Shown: one piece after another, positions 17,122 through 25,694 of the stretch | Layout: every line of letters starts with the position of its first letter | How positions within the stretch are numbered: position 1 is the stretch's first letter | Assembly (NCBI RefSeq): GCF_001026695.1 | Contig: NZ_LDNB01000021.1 | Coordinates: forward strand, 62,001-126,000 | From: Neobacillus vireti | Lineage (GTDB): Bacteria; Bacillota; Bacilli; Bacillales; Cytobacillaceae | Length of the DNA: 64,000 nucleotides | Direction: 5' to 3' | Translations under genes and position numbers: made by a program | The notes under the pieces: model-generated | The model's database searches: none | The model's input: the letters and a program-made list of their open reading frames with translations, nothing else | Told to the model about the DNA's origin: nothing

Positions 17122-17382
17122 GTCATCACCTGTACTATCCTTTTTTTGCCGTTTTCCCCTGGATTTGTTTACACTCATTGAAAGGAGATTATTAACGTTT
17201 GCGTTTTTCTAAAACATGGCTCTAGCATAATAGGCTGTCCGAAAAAATTGTAACACAATGACAGCTTAATTGAGAAACCACGAAGTGAAAGAAAATTTTT
17301 TATTTTTCATAAAGGTGATTGAATATTTTTGTTGAAATCCATATGGTAAAACAAAAGCATTAAGAAAGAGGAGCATCTAAAT

Positions 17383-17571
17383 ATGAACGATTTCCATTGC
17401 TGTGCGACATGCAGGCATATTAAAGTAGAGAAAAAATCAGAAAGAATAAAATACTATTGCAGCCGGTTAGGTTATGAAACAAAAACAACCTATAAATTTA
17501 ATTGCTGGAGTCCCAAAGATCATGTAATTAGGTTAATGAATAAGAAAAACACCCCCAAAAATGACAAATAA
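17383..17571 (+). CDS. Cys-rich miniprotein, probable metal-binding
   Basis: 62 aa with five Cys in two clusters: HCCATCRH near the N-terminus, then YYCSRLGY and FNCWSPKD. This is a likely treble-clef or zinc-ribbon-like site. The basic C-terminal tail is disordered in appearance. AAAGAGGAG lies a few nucleotides before the ATG. After the TAA (17569-17571) the same frame stays open for 16 more codons (TFEEIAATIKENTEKI then TAA), so a longer ancestral product is possible. Family not recognised; similar tiny Cys proteins are common in Bacillus. Confidence 0.6.
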   Translation: MNDFHCCATCRHIKVEKKSERIKYYCSRLGYETKTTYKFNCWSPKDHVIRLMNKKNTPKNDK

Positions 17572-17647
17572 ACATTTGAAGAAATCGCCGCCACTATTAA
17601 AGAAAATACAGAAAAAATATAAATCCTTATATAGGCTTATCACTCAA

Positions 17648-17690
17648 AGCAACCCTTCAAACTAAACAGTTTGAAGGGTTACCAATTGTA
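17648..17690. terminator. Hairpin terminator between convergent genes
   Basis: AACCCTTCAAACT pairs perfectly with AGTTTGAAGGGTT around a 4-nt loop. Confidence 0.75.
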
Positions 17691-17713
17691 TTATTAAATT
17701 GTCCCCACCTGGT

Positions 17714-19408
17714 TTATTTTTTCTGCTCTTTTGAAACCTGCTGGCTTAACTCTTCTTTAACACTTTTATAATAATCGTAATTTCCGGGATAGCTTTTGAA
17801 GGAACCCTCCTCTATAGCAATGACTCTTTCACCGATTTGATTGATAAAATATCGATCGTGAGAGATAAAGAATATGGTTCCTTTAAAGTCTTCCAGTGCT
17901 TCCTCAAGAGTTTCGATGGAATCAATATCAAGATGATTTGTAGGTTCATCCAATATTAATAAATTGATATCTTGATAAAGCAGCATTGCCAGCTTCAGCC
18001 TGATTCTCTCTCCTCCTGACAAATGCTTTACTTTTTTGAAGACGCTGCTCTTATAAAACATAAATTTTGACAGGTACTCCCGTGCTTTCCCTTCCAGTAT
18101 TGAAATATCCTCCCTAAAAGCTTCTAGTACCGTGAGCTTCTCATTATTAAAACTAATTTTTTGTGGTAAATAGGCTGCCTTCACATTAGCGCCTAATTCC
18201 ACAACGCCATTGTCCGACTGCTCCTCACCAATCAGCACTCTTAAGAAGGTCGTTTTCCCGCTGCCATTAGGTCCGATTAGTCCTACTCTTTCACCAAAAC
18301 GAATCATTACATCCGCATTTTTTAAAATAACTTTATCACCATAGCTTTTAGAGAGCCCAATCGCTTTGATGGTCTCATTTCCAGACCGCTCAGCCGCTTT
18401 GAAATCGAGTTTCATATTCCGTCTCTCAAAAACTGGTTTATCAATTCGCTCCAATTTATCAAGCCTTTTCTGTATGCTGGCAGCTCTTCTGAAGAACTTG
18501 TTATTATCAGCCCTCATCGCCCAGTCTCTCAAACTCTTGACCGTGTTTTCTAGTGTATTGATTTTTTTTTGCTGTTCTCTGAAATGCTCATACTGAATCC
18601 TGATGTTCTCTTCTTTTTGACTAATAAATGAGGAGTAGTTGCCCTTATAGGAGATTGATTCCATATCCTCTATTTCGACAATCTTTGTGACTACATTGTC
18701 CAAAAAATACCGGTCATGGGATACGATAATGACAATTCCTTTATAGGTCTTTAGGTAGCCTTCAAGCCATTCTACGGAATCCATATCCAGATGATTGGTC
18801 GGCTCATCGAGCAGCAATATGTCCGGATTATGAATCAAAAGCTTTCCAAGCACAACGGTCGTTTTTTCACCGCCGCTTAATAAATCAAAATCCTTGTTTA
18901 AAAAACTCTCCTCAAATTGGAGACCTGTACAAACCTTGCTTAATTTTTCTTCTCGATCATACCCACCCTTCACTTCAAATAATTGAACCAAGTCACTGTA
19001 CTTTTTTAATGCTTTTTCCAGTACCGTATCTTGCAAGATCTTCATTTGCTCTTCTAAATCACGCATTTGAATTTCAATGTCATCAATTTCTTCAAAGGCT
19101 AAGTTTAAAACATCGATAACTTTTAAGCCCTCAGGATATACAGGTGATTGTTCGAGGTAAGCCTTAGTGGCTCCTCTCGGCAAGTTAATAAGACCTTCAT
19201 CATATCCCGGGCTTGATGTCTGTGGATAACCTGGATAGTAATTCATCGGTTCTATTCCTGCAATTAATTTTAGAATCGTGCTCTTACCGCTTCCGTTTGC
19301 ACCCACGATTCCTAGCTTCTCTCCTTCATAGGCTTCAAAGGTTATATTTTTAACCACAAGCGTGGCTTCCATAAATTTTTTTACACCATACAATTTTATT
19401 TCTAACAT
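17714..19408 (-). CDS. ABC-F family ATPase, possible ribosome-protection factor
   Basis: 564 aa with two ABC domains and no membrane segments. The first has Walker A GANGSGKST, signature LSGGEKTTV and Walker B LLLDEPTNHLD; the second has GPNGSGKTT, LSGGERIRL and LLILDEPTNHLD. The linker (about 270-340) is charged and helical, as in ABC-F proteins that act in the ribosomal E site. An insertion between Walker A and the Q-loop of domain 1 (about residues 55-85; NYYPGYPQTSS...) is unusual. ATG 19408 follows AAGGAA at 5 nt. It may protect from ribosome-targeting antibiotics or act in translation like EttA/Uup; sequence alone does not decide. Confidence 0.8.
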   Translation of the reverse strand: MLEIKLYGVKKFMEATLVVKNITFEAYEGEKLGIVGANGSGKSTILKLIAGIEPMNYYPGYPQTSSPGYDEGLINLPRGATKAYLEQSPVYPEGLKVIDVLNLAFEEIDDIEIQMRDLEEQMKILQDTVLEKALKKYSDLVQLFEVKGGYDREEKLSKVCTGLQFEESFLNKDFDLLSGGEKTTVVLGKLLIHNPDILLLDEPTNHLDMDSVEWLEGYLKTYKGIVIIVSHDRYFLDNVVTKIVEIEDMESISYKGNYSSFISQKEENIRIQYEHFREQQKKINTLENTVKSLRDWAMRADNNKFFRRAASIQKRLDKLERIDKPVFERRNMKLDFKAAERSGNETIKAIGLSKSYGDKVILKNADVMIRFGERVGLIGPNGSGKTTFLRVLIGEEQSDNGVVELGANVKAAYLPQKISFNNEKLTVLEAFREDISILEGKAREYLSKFMFYKSSVFKKVKHLSGGERIRLKLAMLLYQDINLLILDEPTNHLDIDSIETLEEALEDFKGTIFFISHDRYFINQIGERVIAIEEGSFKSYPGNYDYYKSVKEELSQQVSKEQKK

Positions 19409-19492
19409 ATTATTTCCTTCTTTCATCCATAATCTAAGTTACGCATTTTATGGACAGGGTAAAGAAGACTTTAGTTACTATTTATTTATTAA

Positions 19493-19676
19493 ATGGCTGT
19501 GTTAAAAGTGAATGTTGATTTCCGTTCCAGGCGCGAGCGGTTCGCGGGGCGGGCGGTGACTCGACGCTAATGCGCCTGCGGAGTCTCACCTGTCCCGCTG
19601 CTCCCGCAGGAGTCTCGCTCCTTCCACTCGTATCAACATTGTGCTCAAAATCAACAATGTTCTTTAACACAGCCAA
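19493..19676. mobile_element. MITE-like element with 27-bp terminal inverted repeats
   Basis: About 184 bp with GC-rich interior. The left end TGGCTGTGTTAAAAGTGAA and the reverse complement of the right end, TGGCTGTGTTAAAGAACAT, match closely and both continue into TGTTGATT. Inside, GCTCCCGCAGGAG is self-complementary, and the segments CGGGGCGGGCGGTGA and TCACCTGTCCCGC are largely complementary. No transposase gene is present. Similar elements are widespread in Bacillus genomes. It lies just upstream of the ABC-F gene. Confidence 0.7.
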
Positions 19677-20142
19677 AAAATAAAAAAGACCATAAGAAGA
19701 TGGTTTCTTCTTACAGTCTCAAATAGTCGGTGAAAATAATTTATTTAAGGAGAACTAAGCAAAAATGAACGCGTCAAAAAAGCGCATTATTATGCCTATA
19801 AACCTCGCCACCAGTTGGCCAATAAATAATGATCCCGATTTCAGTAAAGTAAGTTACCTTCTAAATTGCCTAATTCCATAAGAGCATAACAAATAAACCT
19901 AACTTTTTAGGTAATTGAACACTCATTACAAAATCGATATTAATTTTAAAATTAATTAATATTAGCAATTAGTTGGTTCCATAAACTTACTTCCCTCCTT
20001 CGGAATTTTCTTTATTATCTCACTTTTTCTTTTTTTTGTAAATACTTTATCTGGTCGCAATAGTCAATTAAGATGGCACGGAGTTGTCTCCTGATCGTCA
20101 TATTTCCCTGCAGGCACTAGCAAGATATCTTGCCTTTTCCTT
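19677..20142. other. Intergenic region without a supported gene
   Basis: 466 bp. It holds a hairpin with A-rich flank near 19688-19720 (AAGAAGA/TCTTCTT), and a short plus-strand frame of 38 codons starting ATG at 19765 with AAGGAG 12 nt upstream (MNASKKRIIMPINLATSW...), too weakly supported to call. A GCAAGATATCTTGC palindrome sits at 20120-20133 next to the stop of the permease gene. The rest is A/T-rich. Confidence 0.5.
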
Positions 20143-21543
20143 CTATGATGCGATGTATTCGTCTTCCTTTATATTCTCAGCTTTACACATACAGTAATAT
20201 TTTCCTTTTGTTAGAACAGCGAAAGCTACAGTAAGGATAGAGGCTAGAATTGCTGCAAAAAAGGCGGCTGTACTTTGTAAGAACGTACCCATATATCCTA
20301 ATGCAGCGATTGTTCCTAAAACACTTGCTACAATTAAAGGCACTACGCCAACAGGATTCCATTTATACAATTTCTCTTGCCTTGCCTCATAATAACCAGG
20401 ACCAATCTTTAATATCTTTTTCACTACTAAGGCATCAGTAACCAAAATAGCAGCCCAAGTCAAAAGGAACACCCCTTGGAACGTCATCGCAGTATCTAAA
20501 TGATCCAGTATCCCGCCAAGCATCAAGGCCATGGATATTACCCCTGCCACAACAATCCAAAATCGTCTGCCAGGTTTAAATTTAAACACATTCTCGAAAA
20601 AATTAGAAAGCGATAATGAGGCACTATATATATTGGTAATATTAATTCTTATTTGAGTTAACAAGGTAAACAGAACGCCACCGAGGCCAAGGAGTGAGAC
20701 AATGTAAACACCCGGGTTGGATTCTCCTAAACGAACACCAAACCATATACCAAGACCACCCATTACCCCAAAGCAGAAAATCTGCGGGACAAATCCAATC
20801 ATGAATGATCCTAATTTGATATCCTTAGGTTTAAGGAAACGTGCATAATCTGAAGCTAGAAGGGCTGTTAAGCCCATTATTCCGTGCTGCATCCCTATAC
20901 AGAGCAGCAAGGCCGTCCCGCCAGCTTGGACTCCCTCAGGCATATATGACCAAAAGCTTCCTTCGTAAATGGAAGTTTTATTGAATGCGACTATAATTGT
21001 GGTGATCAAAAAAACACCGAATATTGGCAATGACCATTTTTGCAATTTATCTAATTGTTTTATACCAAACCAATTTAAAGGTATAACAATTGAACCAAAG
21101 ACGATGATTAAAAGCCATACTGGTATGACGGGGAAAAATGCATGTATTGCAGCAACTAATATCATGCCCTCAAATGCACAATACATGATAAAGTTTGATG
21201 CATAAATGAACGAGGTTAATGAAGCGCCTATATATCCAAATCCTCCTCTAGATAATAAATTTACATTCATACCAGATTTAGCCGACAAATAGGCAATGAT
21301 TGTTCCAAGAATCCCAGCAACAATGATTGCATAAATAGCTGAAATGATTGCGTTAACAGCTCCGAATTGTAGTGCCATTACACTTCCCATTTGAAAGTAA
21401 AAAATAGCCGTTGCAATTCCAAACGTAATATTTGTAATACTAAACCAGCCCATATTCCTTTTTTCTGTTGGTACCCTATCGTATGAATAATCATCCTGCA
21501 TCTCTTCTTTTGCTTTGAGATCTGCTTCTTGACCAGTTCTCAT
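20143..21543 (-). CDS. NCS1-family purine/cytosine permease
   Basis: 466 aa with 12 predicted helices. The N-terminal RNMGWFSITNITFGIATAIFYF and SAKSGMNVNLLSRGGFGYIGA match the conserved first and third helices of NCS1 (CodB/PucI/Mhp1-like) transporters. The family imports nucleobases, hydantoins, allantoin or thiamine-like compounds with H+ or Na+; the substrate is not evident. The C-terminus has a CMC motif. ATG 21543 follows AAAGGAA about 8 nt upstream. There is no catabolic gene nearby to suggest the substrate. Confidence 0.8.
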   Translation of the reverse strand: MRTGQEADLKAKEEMQDDYSYDRVPTEKRNMGWFSITNITFGIATAIFYFQMGSVMALQFGAVNAIISAIYAIIVAGILGTIIAYLSAKSGMNVNLLSRGGFGYIGASLTSFIYASNFIMYCAFEGMILVAAIHAFFPVIPVWLLIIVFGSIVIPLNWFGIKQLDKLQKWSLPIFGVFLITTIIVAFNKTSIYEGSFWSYMPEGVQAGGTALLLCIGMQHGIMGLTALLASDYARFLKPKDIKLGSFMIGFVPQIFCFGVMGGLGIWFGVRLGESNPGVYIVSLLGLGGVLFTLLTQIRINITNIYSASLSLSNFFENVFKFKPGRRFWIVVAGVISMALMLGGILDHLDTAMTFQGVFLLTWAAILVTDALVVKKILKIGPGYYEARQEKLYKWNPVGVVPLIVASVLGTIAALGYMGTFLQSTAAFFAAILASILTVAFAVLTKGKYYCMCKAENIKEDEYIAS

Positions 21544-21919
21544 TTTATCATTCCTTTCATTTGTGAATAATTTCACATATAGTTTTATTATTTATAGAAA
21601 TACAATATTGATCAAATAATTCAACAAAATTGAAAAGTATCAATATGTAGTAATTAGGATTTTTTTGATTCTTCATCACTGCTATAGAATCATTCGATCG
21701 TTTCAATCAGATCTAGGTTATACTTTTCGGAGAGAATAAACCGCAAATTTCAGGTAGCCAAGGGTAAGCTGGAGGATAATTTAAACTAAAAAACCGAATA
21801 ACGAATCATTAATCTTTAAGTAGTATACCACAATCAGTTTACATAATCAAATAACCCTAATTCGCAAGCCGTGATATCTGGATAATTTCATTGCTGGAGC
21901 CCTAAGGGGTATATTATAA
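21544..21919. other. Upstream region of the NCS1 permease, no gene seen
   Basis: About 375 bp of A/T-rich DNA with a more GC-rich patch near 21735-21780 (CGGAGAGAATAAACCGC, GCCAAGGGTAAGCTGGAGG). I could not match this patch to a riboswitch class I know. No coding frame with a ribosome site. Confidence 0.4.
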
Positions 21920-21955
21920 AAAAGACATCTACAATTTTAAATAGATGCCCATTTT
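21920..21955 (-). terminator. Terminator of the universal stress protein gene
   Basis: On the minus strand GGCATCTA pairs with TAGATGTC around an A/T loop, followed by TTTTTT. Confidence 0.7.
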
Positions 21956-22001
21956 TACGTATTATAAATTTTTTAATGCATTTTTTCAAAAAGTATACTT
22001 C

Positions 22002-22451
22002 TCATTTAACAGCATGTAAAACAGGTCTGCGAATCACTAAAACATCACAGTTGGCTGACCGTACAATTGCTTCAGAAACGGAACCAGTCAAGAAACGTTC
22101 AACCGCATTTAGCCCCGTTGCACCACACATAATTAAATCCGCCTTGGCTAAGTTAGCCATCTCTCCAGTAATCATTGTTTTCGGAGAACCATATTCGATT
22201 ATTACCTTTACAGTTTTAACTCCCTCATACTCAGCTTGTGACTTATAGCCATTTAACAGTTCCTCCGCTGACTTCTGTGCTCGCTCAACAACTGAGCGGT
22301 CATATGCTTCGAATGAACGAGTATTTATTATATTTATGATAGTTAATACTGAATTTTTGTTACGTTTTGCAACATCAATTGATTTGCGAAATGCGTATTC
22401 CGCTTCTTTTGAACCGTCCACAGCTACTAGAATACTTTTATAATGGTCCAC
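22002..22451 (-). CDS. Universal stress protein, UspA family
   Basis: 149 aa. The single UspA domain starts YKSILVAVDGSKEAEYAF. The ATP-binding-type motif GxxG-x9-GS(V/S) near the C-terminus is seen as GATGLNAVERFLTGSVSEAIV. Such proteins bind ATP and are induced by stress or starvation; the exact role is unknown. GTG 22451 is chosen because GAAGGAGG lies 10 nt upstream; the ATG at 22475 lacks a ribosome site and would place that site inside the gene. Confidence 0.85.
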   Translation of the reverse strand: MDHYKSILVAVDGSKEAEYAFRKSIDVAKRNKNSVLTIINIINTRSFEAYDRSVVERAQKSAEELLNGYKSQAEYEGVKTVKVIIEYGSPKTMITGEMANLAKADLIMCGATGLNAVERFLTGSVSEAIVRSANCDVLVIRRPVLHAVK

Positions 22452-22546
22452 CTGCTTGCATCCTCCTTCTAACATGAATTGAATGTGGTTATAAATACTA
22501 CCCCTATTAAAAGATAAGGCATAGTATTTAAGCTTCTGCTTATATA

Positions 22547-24007
22547 TTATTTAGCATTAGGTTTTTTCATGAATAAAGACAGTACGACATTAACCACAGC
22601 TAATCCTAAACTAATAGTAAAGACAAGTGATGATCCGGCTGCTGTTGCCTGTGGCAGGTCATTGGCAGTAGCTGCTAGGTAACTAGTTTGTTTAGCTGAT
22701 AAAAGCGAAACAATTACGGCAATACCAATCGCACCAGCTACTTGTTGAACCGTTTGAGTAATAGCGATTCCATCTGGATAGTACTGTTTTGGAAGAGAAT
22801 TTAATGTGTTTGTTTGTACAGAAGCAAGCACCGCCCCTATCCCTAACATCATGACAATATGTGTGACCACAATCATCCATAAAGCTGTGTCTGTACCAAA
22901 TTGTGAATAAAATACATAACCAAGCGCTACTAAAATAGTTCCTGGTGTAATAACCGCTTTCGGTCCATATTTATCAAATAAACGACCAATGGTTGGAGCT
23001 AATATACAGTTAAGCAAGCTTCCTGGCAGCAGGACGAGACCTGTTGAAAATGCAGCTATTAATAAAGCCATTTGCATATACATTGGTAAAATAACAAGCA
23101 TGGACAACATATTGAAGAACGTGATAAAACTTGAGAAAACTCCAATTACGAAAAGCGGGGTCTTAAATGCTCTTAGATTCAGCATAGGCGTTTCCATTTT
23201 CGTTTGACGAATGGCAAAAAGAATGAGTGCTGCAAATCCAATGATGATTGATCCAAGAACAGGTGCGCTCGTCCAACCGGCATCCCCAGATACACTGAAT
23301 CCGTAAACGACCCCGCCGAATCCAATCGTCGAAAGAATCACCGATACTGCATCAATCGAAACCTTACGAACCTCATTCACATTCGGTAAATACTTAATCC
23401 CGAAAAATAGAGAAAACAGTAAGAAAGGTACGGTAACCCAGAAAATCCAATGCCAGGATAATGTATCTAAAATAAGACCTGCAATGGTTGGACCCAATGC
23501 TGGACCAGCCAACATAACTAAGCCCATAACTCCCATCGCGGCGCCTCGTTTATTTGGCGGGAAGATGGTGAAAATAACATTCTGCGTTAAAGGTAAAGCA
23601 ATGGCTAATCCCGCTGCCTGAATAACACGTGCCACTAATAAAAGACTAAATAAAGGTGCAACTGCAGCCATTATGGTCCCGATTAGGGATAGTGATATAG
23701 AGGTGAGAAACATTTGTCTTGTTGTAAACTTCTGCATCAATATGCCTGTTACCGGCACTAAAATACCTAGCGTTAAGAAGTAGCCTGTTGCTAACCATCC
23801 GATTGTCGTAGCATTAACGCTAAATATTTGACTTAAATCTCCTAAGGCAATATTTAAGGCCGTTTCACTAAAAAGTCCGACAAATCCTGCTACAAATAGA
23901 GCAGCCATGATCGGGCCTGTTTTGATTTGTTGATTCAGGACTGCTTTCCTTTGTTGATTCTGACCTGTGTTGATTTGCTTCTGCGCTGTATTCATTTGTT
24001 GATTCAC
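22547..24007 (-). CDS. DHA2-type MFS multidrug exporter (EmrB/LmrB-like)
   Basis: 486 aa with 14 helices. Motifs of the DHA2 drug:H+ antiporter family include TTIGWLATGYFLTLGILVPVTG (helix 2 region) and GPALGPTIAGLILDTLSWHWIFWV (motif C). The first 30 residues are a Gln/Asn-rich tail built from imperfect NQQ/INTGQ repeats. GTG 24007 has AAGGAG 9 nt upstream. A minus-strand promoter (TTGACG, 18 nt, TATAGT) lies at 24139-24168. Its -35 falls in the palindrome that also covers the -35 of the divergent CarD-like gene, so MarR-type control is likely. Closest named relatives are LmrB and MdtP of B. subtilis. Confidence 0.85.
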   Translation of the reverse strand: MNQQMNTAQKQINTGQNQQRKAVLNQQIKTGPIMAALFVAGFVGLFSETALNIALGDLSQIFSVNATTIGWLATGYFLTLGILVPVTGILMQKFTTRQMFLTSISLSLIGTIMAAVAPLFSLLLVARVIQAAGLAIALPLTQNVIFTIFPPNKRGAAMGVMGLVMLAGPALGPTIAGLILDTLSWHWIFWVTVPFLLFSLFFGIKYLPNVNEVRKVSIDAVSVILSTIGFGGVVYGFSVSGDAGWTSAPVLGSIIIGFAALILFAIRQTKMETPMLNLRAFKTPLFVIGVFSSFITFFNMLSMLVILPMYMQMALLIAAFSTGLVLLPGSLLNCILAPTIGRLFDKYGPKAVITPGTILVALGYVFYSQFGTDTALWMIVVTHIVMMLGIGAVLASVQTNTLNSLPKQYYPDGIAITQTVQQVAGAIGIAVIVSLLSAKQTSYLAATANDLPQATAAGSSLVFTISLGLAVVNVVLSLFMKKPNAK

Positions 24008-24138
24008 TTATTAAAACTCCTTCAATTAAAATTCGTTTACCCCTTTGTTGCTTTCCGGCTGAAGTAGCTATTTCGTGATTTTACTATCAGCAATAATCCA
24101 ACTCCGCAGTACACCCCCGGATACTAAGCGATTTGTTA

Positions 24139-24210
24139 ACTATATCAAAAATTTTTTCACAACGTCAACCTAGTTGACAATAACTTTTTATTAAGTTATT
24201 ATTAACTTAA
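24139..24210. promoter_or_regulatory. Divergent promoters sharing a MarR-type operator
   Basis: The palindrome GTCAAC-CTA-GTTGAC (24164-24178) contains both -35 boxes. Minus strand: TTGACG (24163-24168), 18 nt, TATAGT (24139-24144), for the exporter. Plus strand: TTGACA (24174-24179), 17 nt, TATTAT (24197-24202), for the CarD-like gene. A second, 20-bp A/T palindrome with arms TTAAGTTA/TAACTTAA (24191-24210) covers the plus-strand -10. Confidence 0.7.
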
Positions 24211-24237
24211 TTGCTGCGATATATGGGGAGTGAGCAA

Positions 24238-24738
24238 ATGTTTAATATTGGAGATTTGGTCATCTATTCCGCACATGGTATTTGCAAAATTGATGATATC
24301 TGCGACAAAACCGTTTCTGGTATGACAAGAACCTATTATGTATTACACCCTTTGGATAATAATCATCAATTAACCATAAGTATTCCTGTTAATAATGATA
24401 AAGTGGTCATGCTTGAACTTATCCATCAAGAAGGTGCTAATAATATCCTTGAATCTTTTAAATATCCAGGGATAAAATGGGTTGATAATCCTAATATACG
24501 TTTCAAGTTATATTCTGATATCATAAATACAGGTGATCGAAAAGAAATTGCTACAGTAGTAAATACACTTATACAGAAACAAATCGAAGCTGAACGTCAT
24601 GAGAAAAAACTTTACGAAAAAGACCGTAGACTTTTGAATCATACACAAAATATCTTATTTAAGGAATTAGCTATATCATTGAACACTACTTTTGAAGAGA
24701 TAAATGAAAAGGTAATAAGGTTGATAAAGGCTTCGTAA
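24238..24738 (+). CDS. CarD/CdnL-family transcription regulator
   Basis: 166 aa. The N-terminal CarD_CdnL_TRCF Tudor-like domain (MFNIGDLVIYSAHGICKIDDI...YYVLHPLD) binds the RNA polymerase beta subunit in relatives. The C-terminal half is helical (RKEIATVVNTLIQKQIE..., EKDRRLLNHTQNILFKELA), as in B. subtilis YdeB and mycobacterial CarD. ATG 24238 has GGGGAG 8 nt upstream. It is transcribed divergently from the DHA2 exporter and shares its operator. A second operator-like palindrome lies just after the stop (24756-24768). Confidence 0.85.
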   Translation: MFNIGDLVIYSAHGICKIDDICDKTVSGMTRTYYVLHPLDNNHQLTISIPVNNDKVVMLELIHQEGANNILESFKYPGIKWVDNPNIRFKLYSDIINTGDRKEIATVVNTLIQKQIEAERHEKKLYEKDRRLLNHTQNILFKELAISLNTTFEEINEKVIRLIKAS

Positions 24739-24755
24739 ACAAAATCACTAAATGT

Positions 24756-24768
24756 TCAACCAGGTTGA
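24756..24768. promoter_or_regulatory. Second copy of the MarR-type palindrome
   Basis: TCAACCAGGTTGA differs at two of 13 positions from TCAACCTAGTTGA in the 24164-24178 operator. It sits between the CarD-like stop and the convergent terminator, not at a visible promoter. Confidence 0.5.
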
Positions 24769-24785
24769 CCATCTGAATAGAAAGA

Positions 24786-24829
24786 AAAACCCACGCTTCG
24801 CCATCTAGATGAACAAAGCGTGGGTTTTT
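24786..24829. terminator. Bidirectional terminator between CarD-like and MarR genes
   Basis: CCCACGCTT pairs with AAGCGTGGG; AAAA precedes and TTTTT follows. Confidence 0.8.
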
Positions 24830-24853
24830 AGTTGCTTTCCGCAAACGTAAATT

Positions 24854-25288
24854 TTATATTTTCCAATCTAACTTTAATAAATCTTTAAGAATCTGTACTT
24901 GTTCAGTACCTATTTTTTCTGCAATTCTATTCTCAAGTTGGGCTTTAAGGGCCTCGTTTTTTATGTAGCATTCTTCTCCCAAATCTGTTAATTGAATACA
25001 CTTCTCTTTCTTGTTGTTTTCTACATTTTTAATTTCAACTAATCCTTTTTCGGAGAGATTTTTGATAAACTTATGTATCGCCTGACGAGAAATTTCTACA
25101 TTTTTTGTCACATGGGAAATGCTGGGCTGTTTTTTATAAATCCTAGCCATGATATACCATTCAGAATTTGAAATATAAATCTCACTTTGATCATTCCATG
25201 CTTTTTCTGAGATTTTTCGAACCAAACTATGCCGCTCGCTTAATAGGTCGATAAGGTCCAAATTTTGTAATTCAGAGTTTGAAATCAA
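24854..25288 (-). CDS. MarR-family transcriptional regulator
   Basis: 144 aa. The winged helix-turn-helix core is seen in YIMARIYKKQPSISHVTKNVEISRQAIHKFIKNLSEKGLV, followed by a charged wing (ENNKKEKC) and a C-terminal dimer helix. TTG 25288 is preferred because TTGGAG lies 7 nt upstream; two ATG codons at 25306 and 25309 lack a ribosome site and remain possible. A promoter (GTGACA, 17 nt, TATAGT) lies at 25321-25349, inside a dispersed palindromic repeat. The palindromes at 24164-24178 and 24756-24768 are of MarR type, so it probably represses the DHA2 exporter and the CarD-like gene. Confidence 0.75.
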   Translation of the reverse strand: MISNSELQNLDLIDLLSERHSLVRKISEKAWNDQSEIYISNSEWYIMARIYKKQPSISHVTKNVEISRQAIHKFIKNLSEKGLVEIKNVENNKKEKCIQLTDLGEECYIKNEALKAQLENRIAEKIGTEQVQILKDLLKLDWKI

Positions 25289-25320
25289 ACGATTCACTCC
25301 AATCATCATTTTCGCAACTT

Positions 25321-25380
25321 ACTATACAACAATTTGCGGTGTCTGTCACGACCTGAAGTTTGTTAGATTTTGTCGAAAAA
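25321..25380. repeat. Dispersed short repeat carrying a promoter (CAATTTGCGG...TTTTGTCGA type)
   Basis: CAATTTGCGGTGTCTGTCAC and ATTTTGTCGAA here recall the element at 33335-33460. The minus-strand -35 (GTGACA, 25344-25349) and -10 (TATAGT, 25321-25326) for the MarR gene fall in or beside it. Confidence 0.45.
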
Positions 25381-25385
25381 AATAC

Positions 25386-25425
25386 ATTTTAAAAAATAGC
25401 CCATTTCTATTTTGGAAATAGGCCC
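25386..25425 (-). terminator. Terminator at the end of the GNAT remnant
   Basis: On the minus strand GGGCCTATTTC pairs with GAAATGGGCTA, followed by TTTTTT. It overlaps the last codons of the remnant. Confidence 0.65.
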
Positions 25426-25682
25426 TTTGAAATATCACGGTATGATTTACTCACCATAACATCAAGGATTAGGGCTTTATAGATAAAGTCAGTAAGGACC
25501 CTGGCAAATCCTATTAATTCATCCGTCTCAACATCGCTAAAACCTATTATTATATCTGAATTCTTAACCATTATCCCTACATCATCTAATTCTCGCCCCT
25601 GAGTCCACCATTCAGCTTGAAACAATCGGTATAAATCATTTATTTGATTGCTAGTTAGTTTTTAAACTTGTTTATAGTTCAC
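25407..25682 (-). pseudogene. GNAT acetyltransferase remnant
   Basis: GTG 25682, with a GGGAG ribosome site, opens MNYKQV, then meets TAA, then continues in the same frame with KLTSNQINDLYRLFQAEWWTQGREL and the GNAT beta strands (ELIGFARVLTDF, ALILDVMVSKSYRD). The frame ends after SKGLFPK, before the acetyl-CoA pyrophosphate-binding motif (Q/RxxGxG/A). Both an early nonsense codon and a missing C-terminal half therefore mark it as decayed. The deletion junction abuts a terminator hairpin. Confidence 0.75.
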
Positions 25683-25694
25683 AAAGACCACTCC

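Noticed and set aside
19482-19676. 64-codon minus-strand frame through the GC-rich element
   Set aside because: It coincides with the MITE-like inverted-repeat element, has no ribosome site, and its Arg/Pro/Ala-rich product reflects the repeat's composition.
21735-21790. Riboswitch in front of the NCS1 permease
   Set aside because: The GC-rich patch did not match conserved cores of purine, TPP, glycine, THF, SAM or cobalamin classes that I could recall; a covariance-model scan would be needed.
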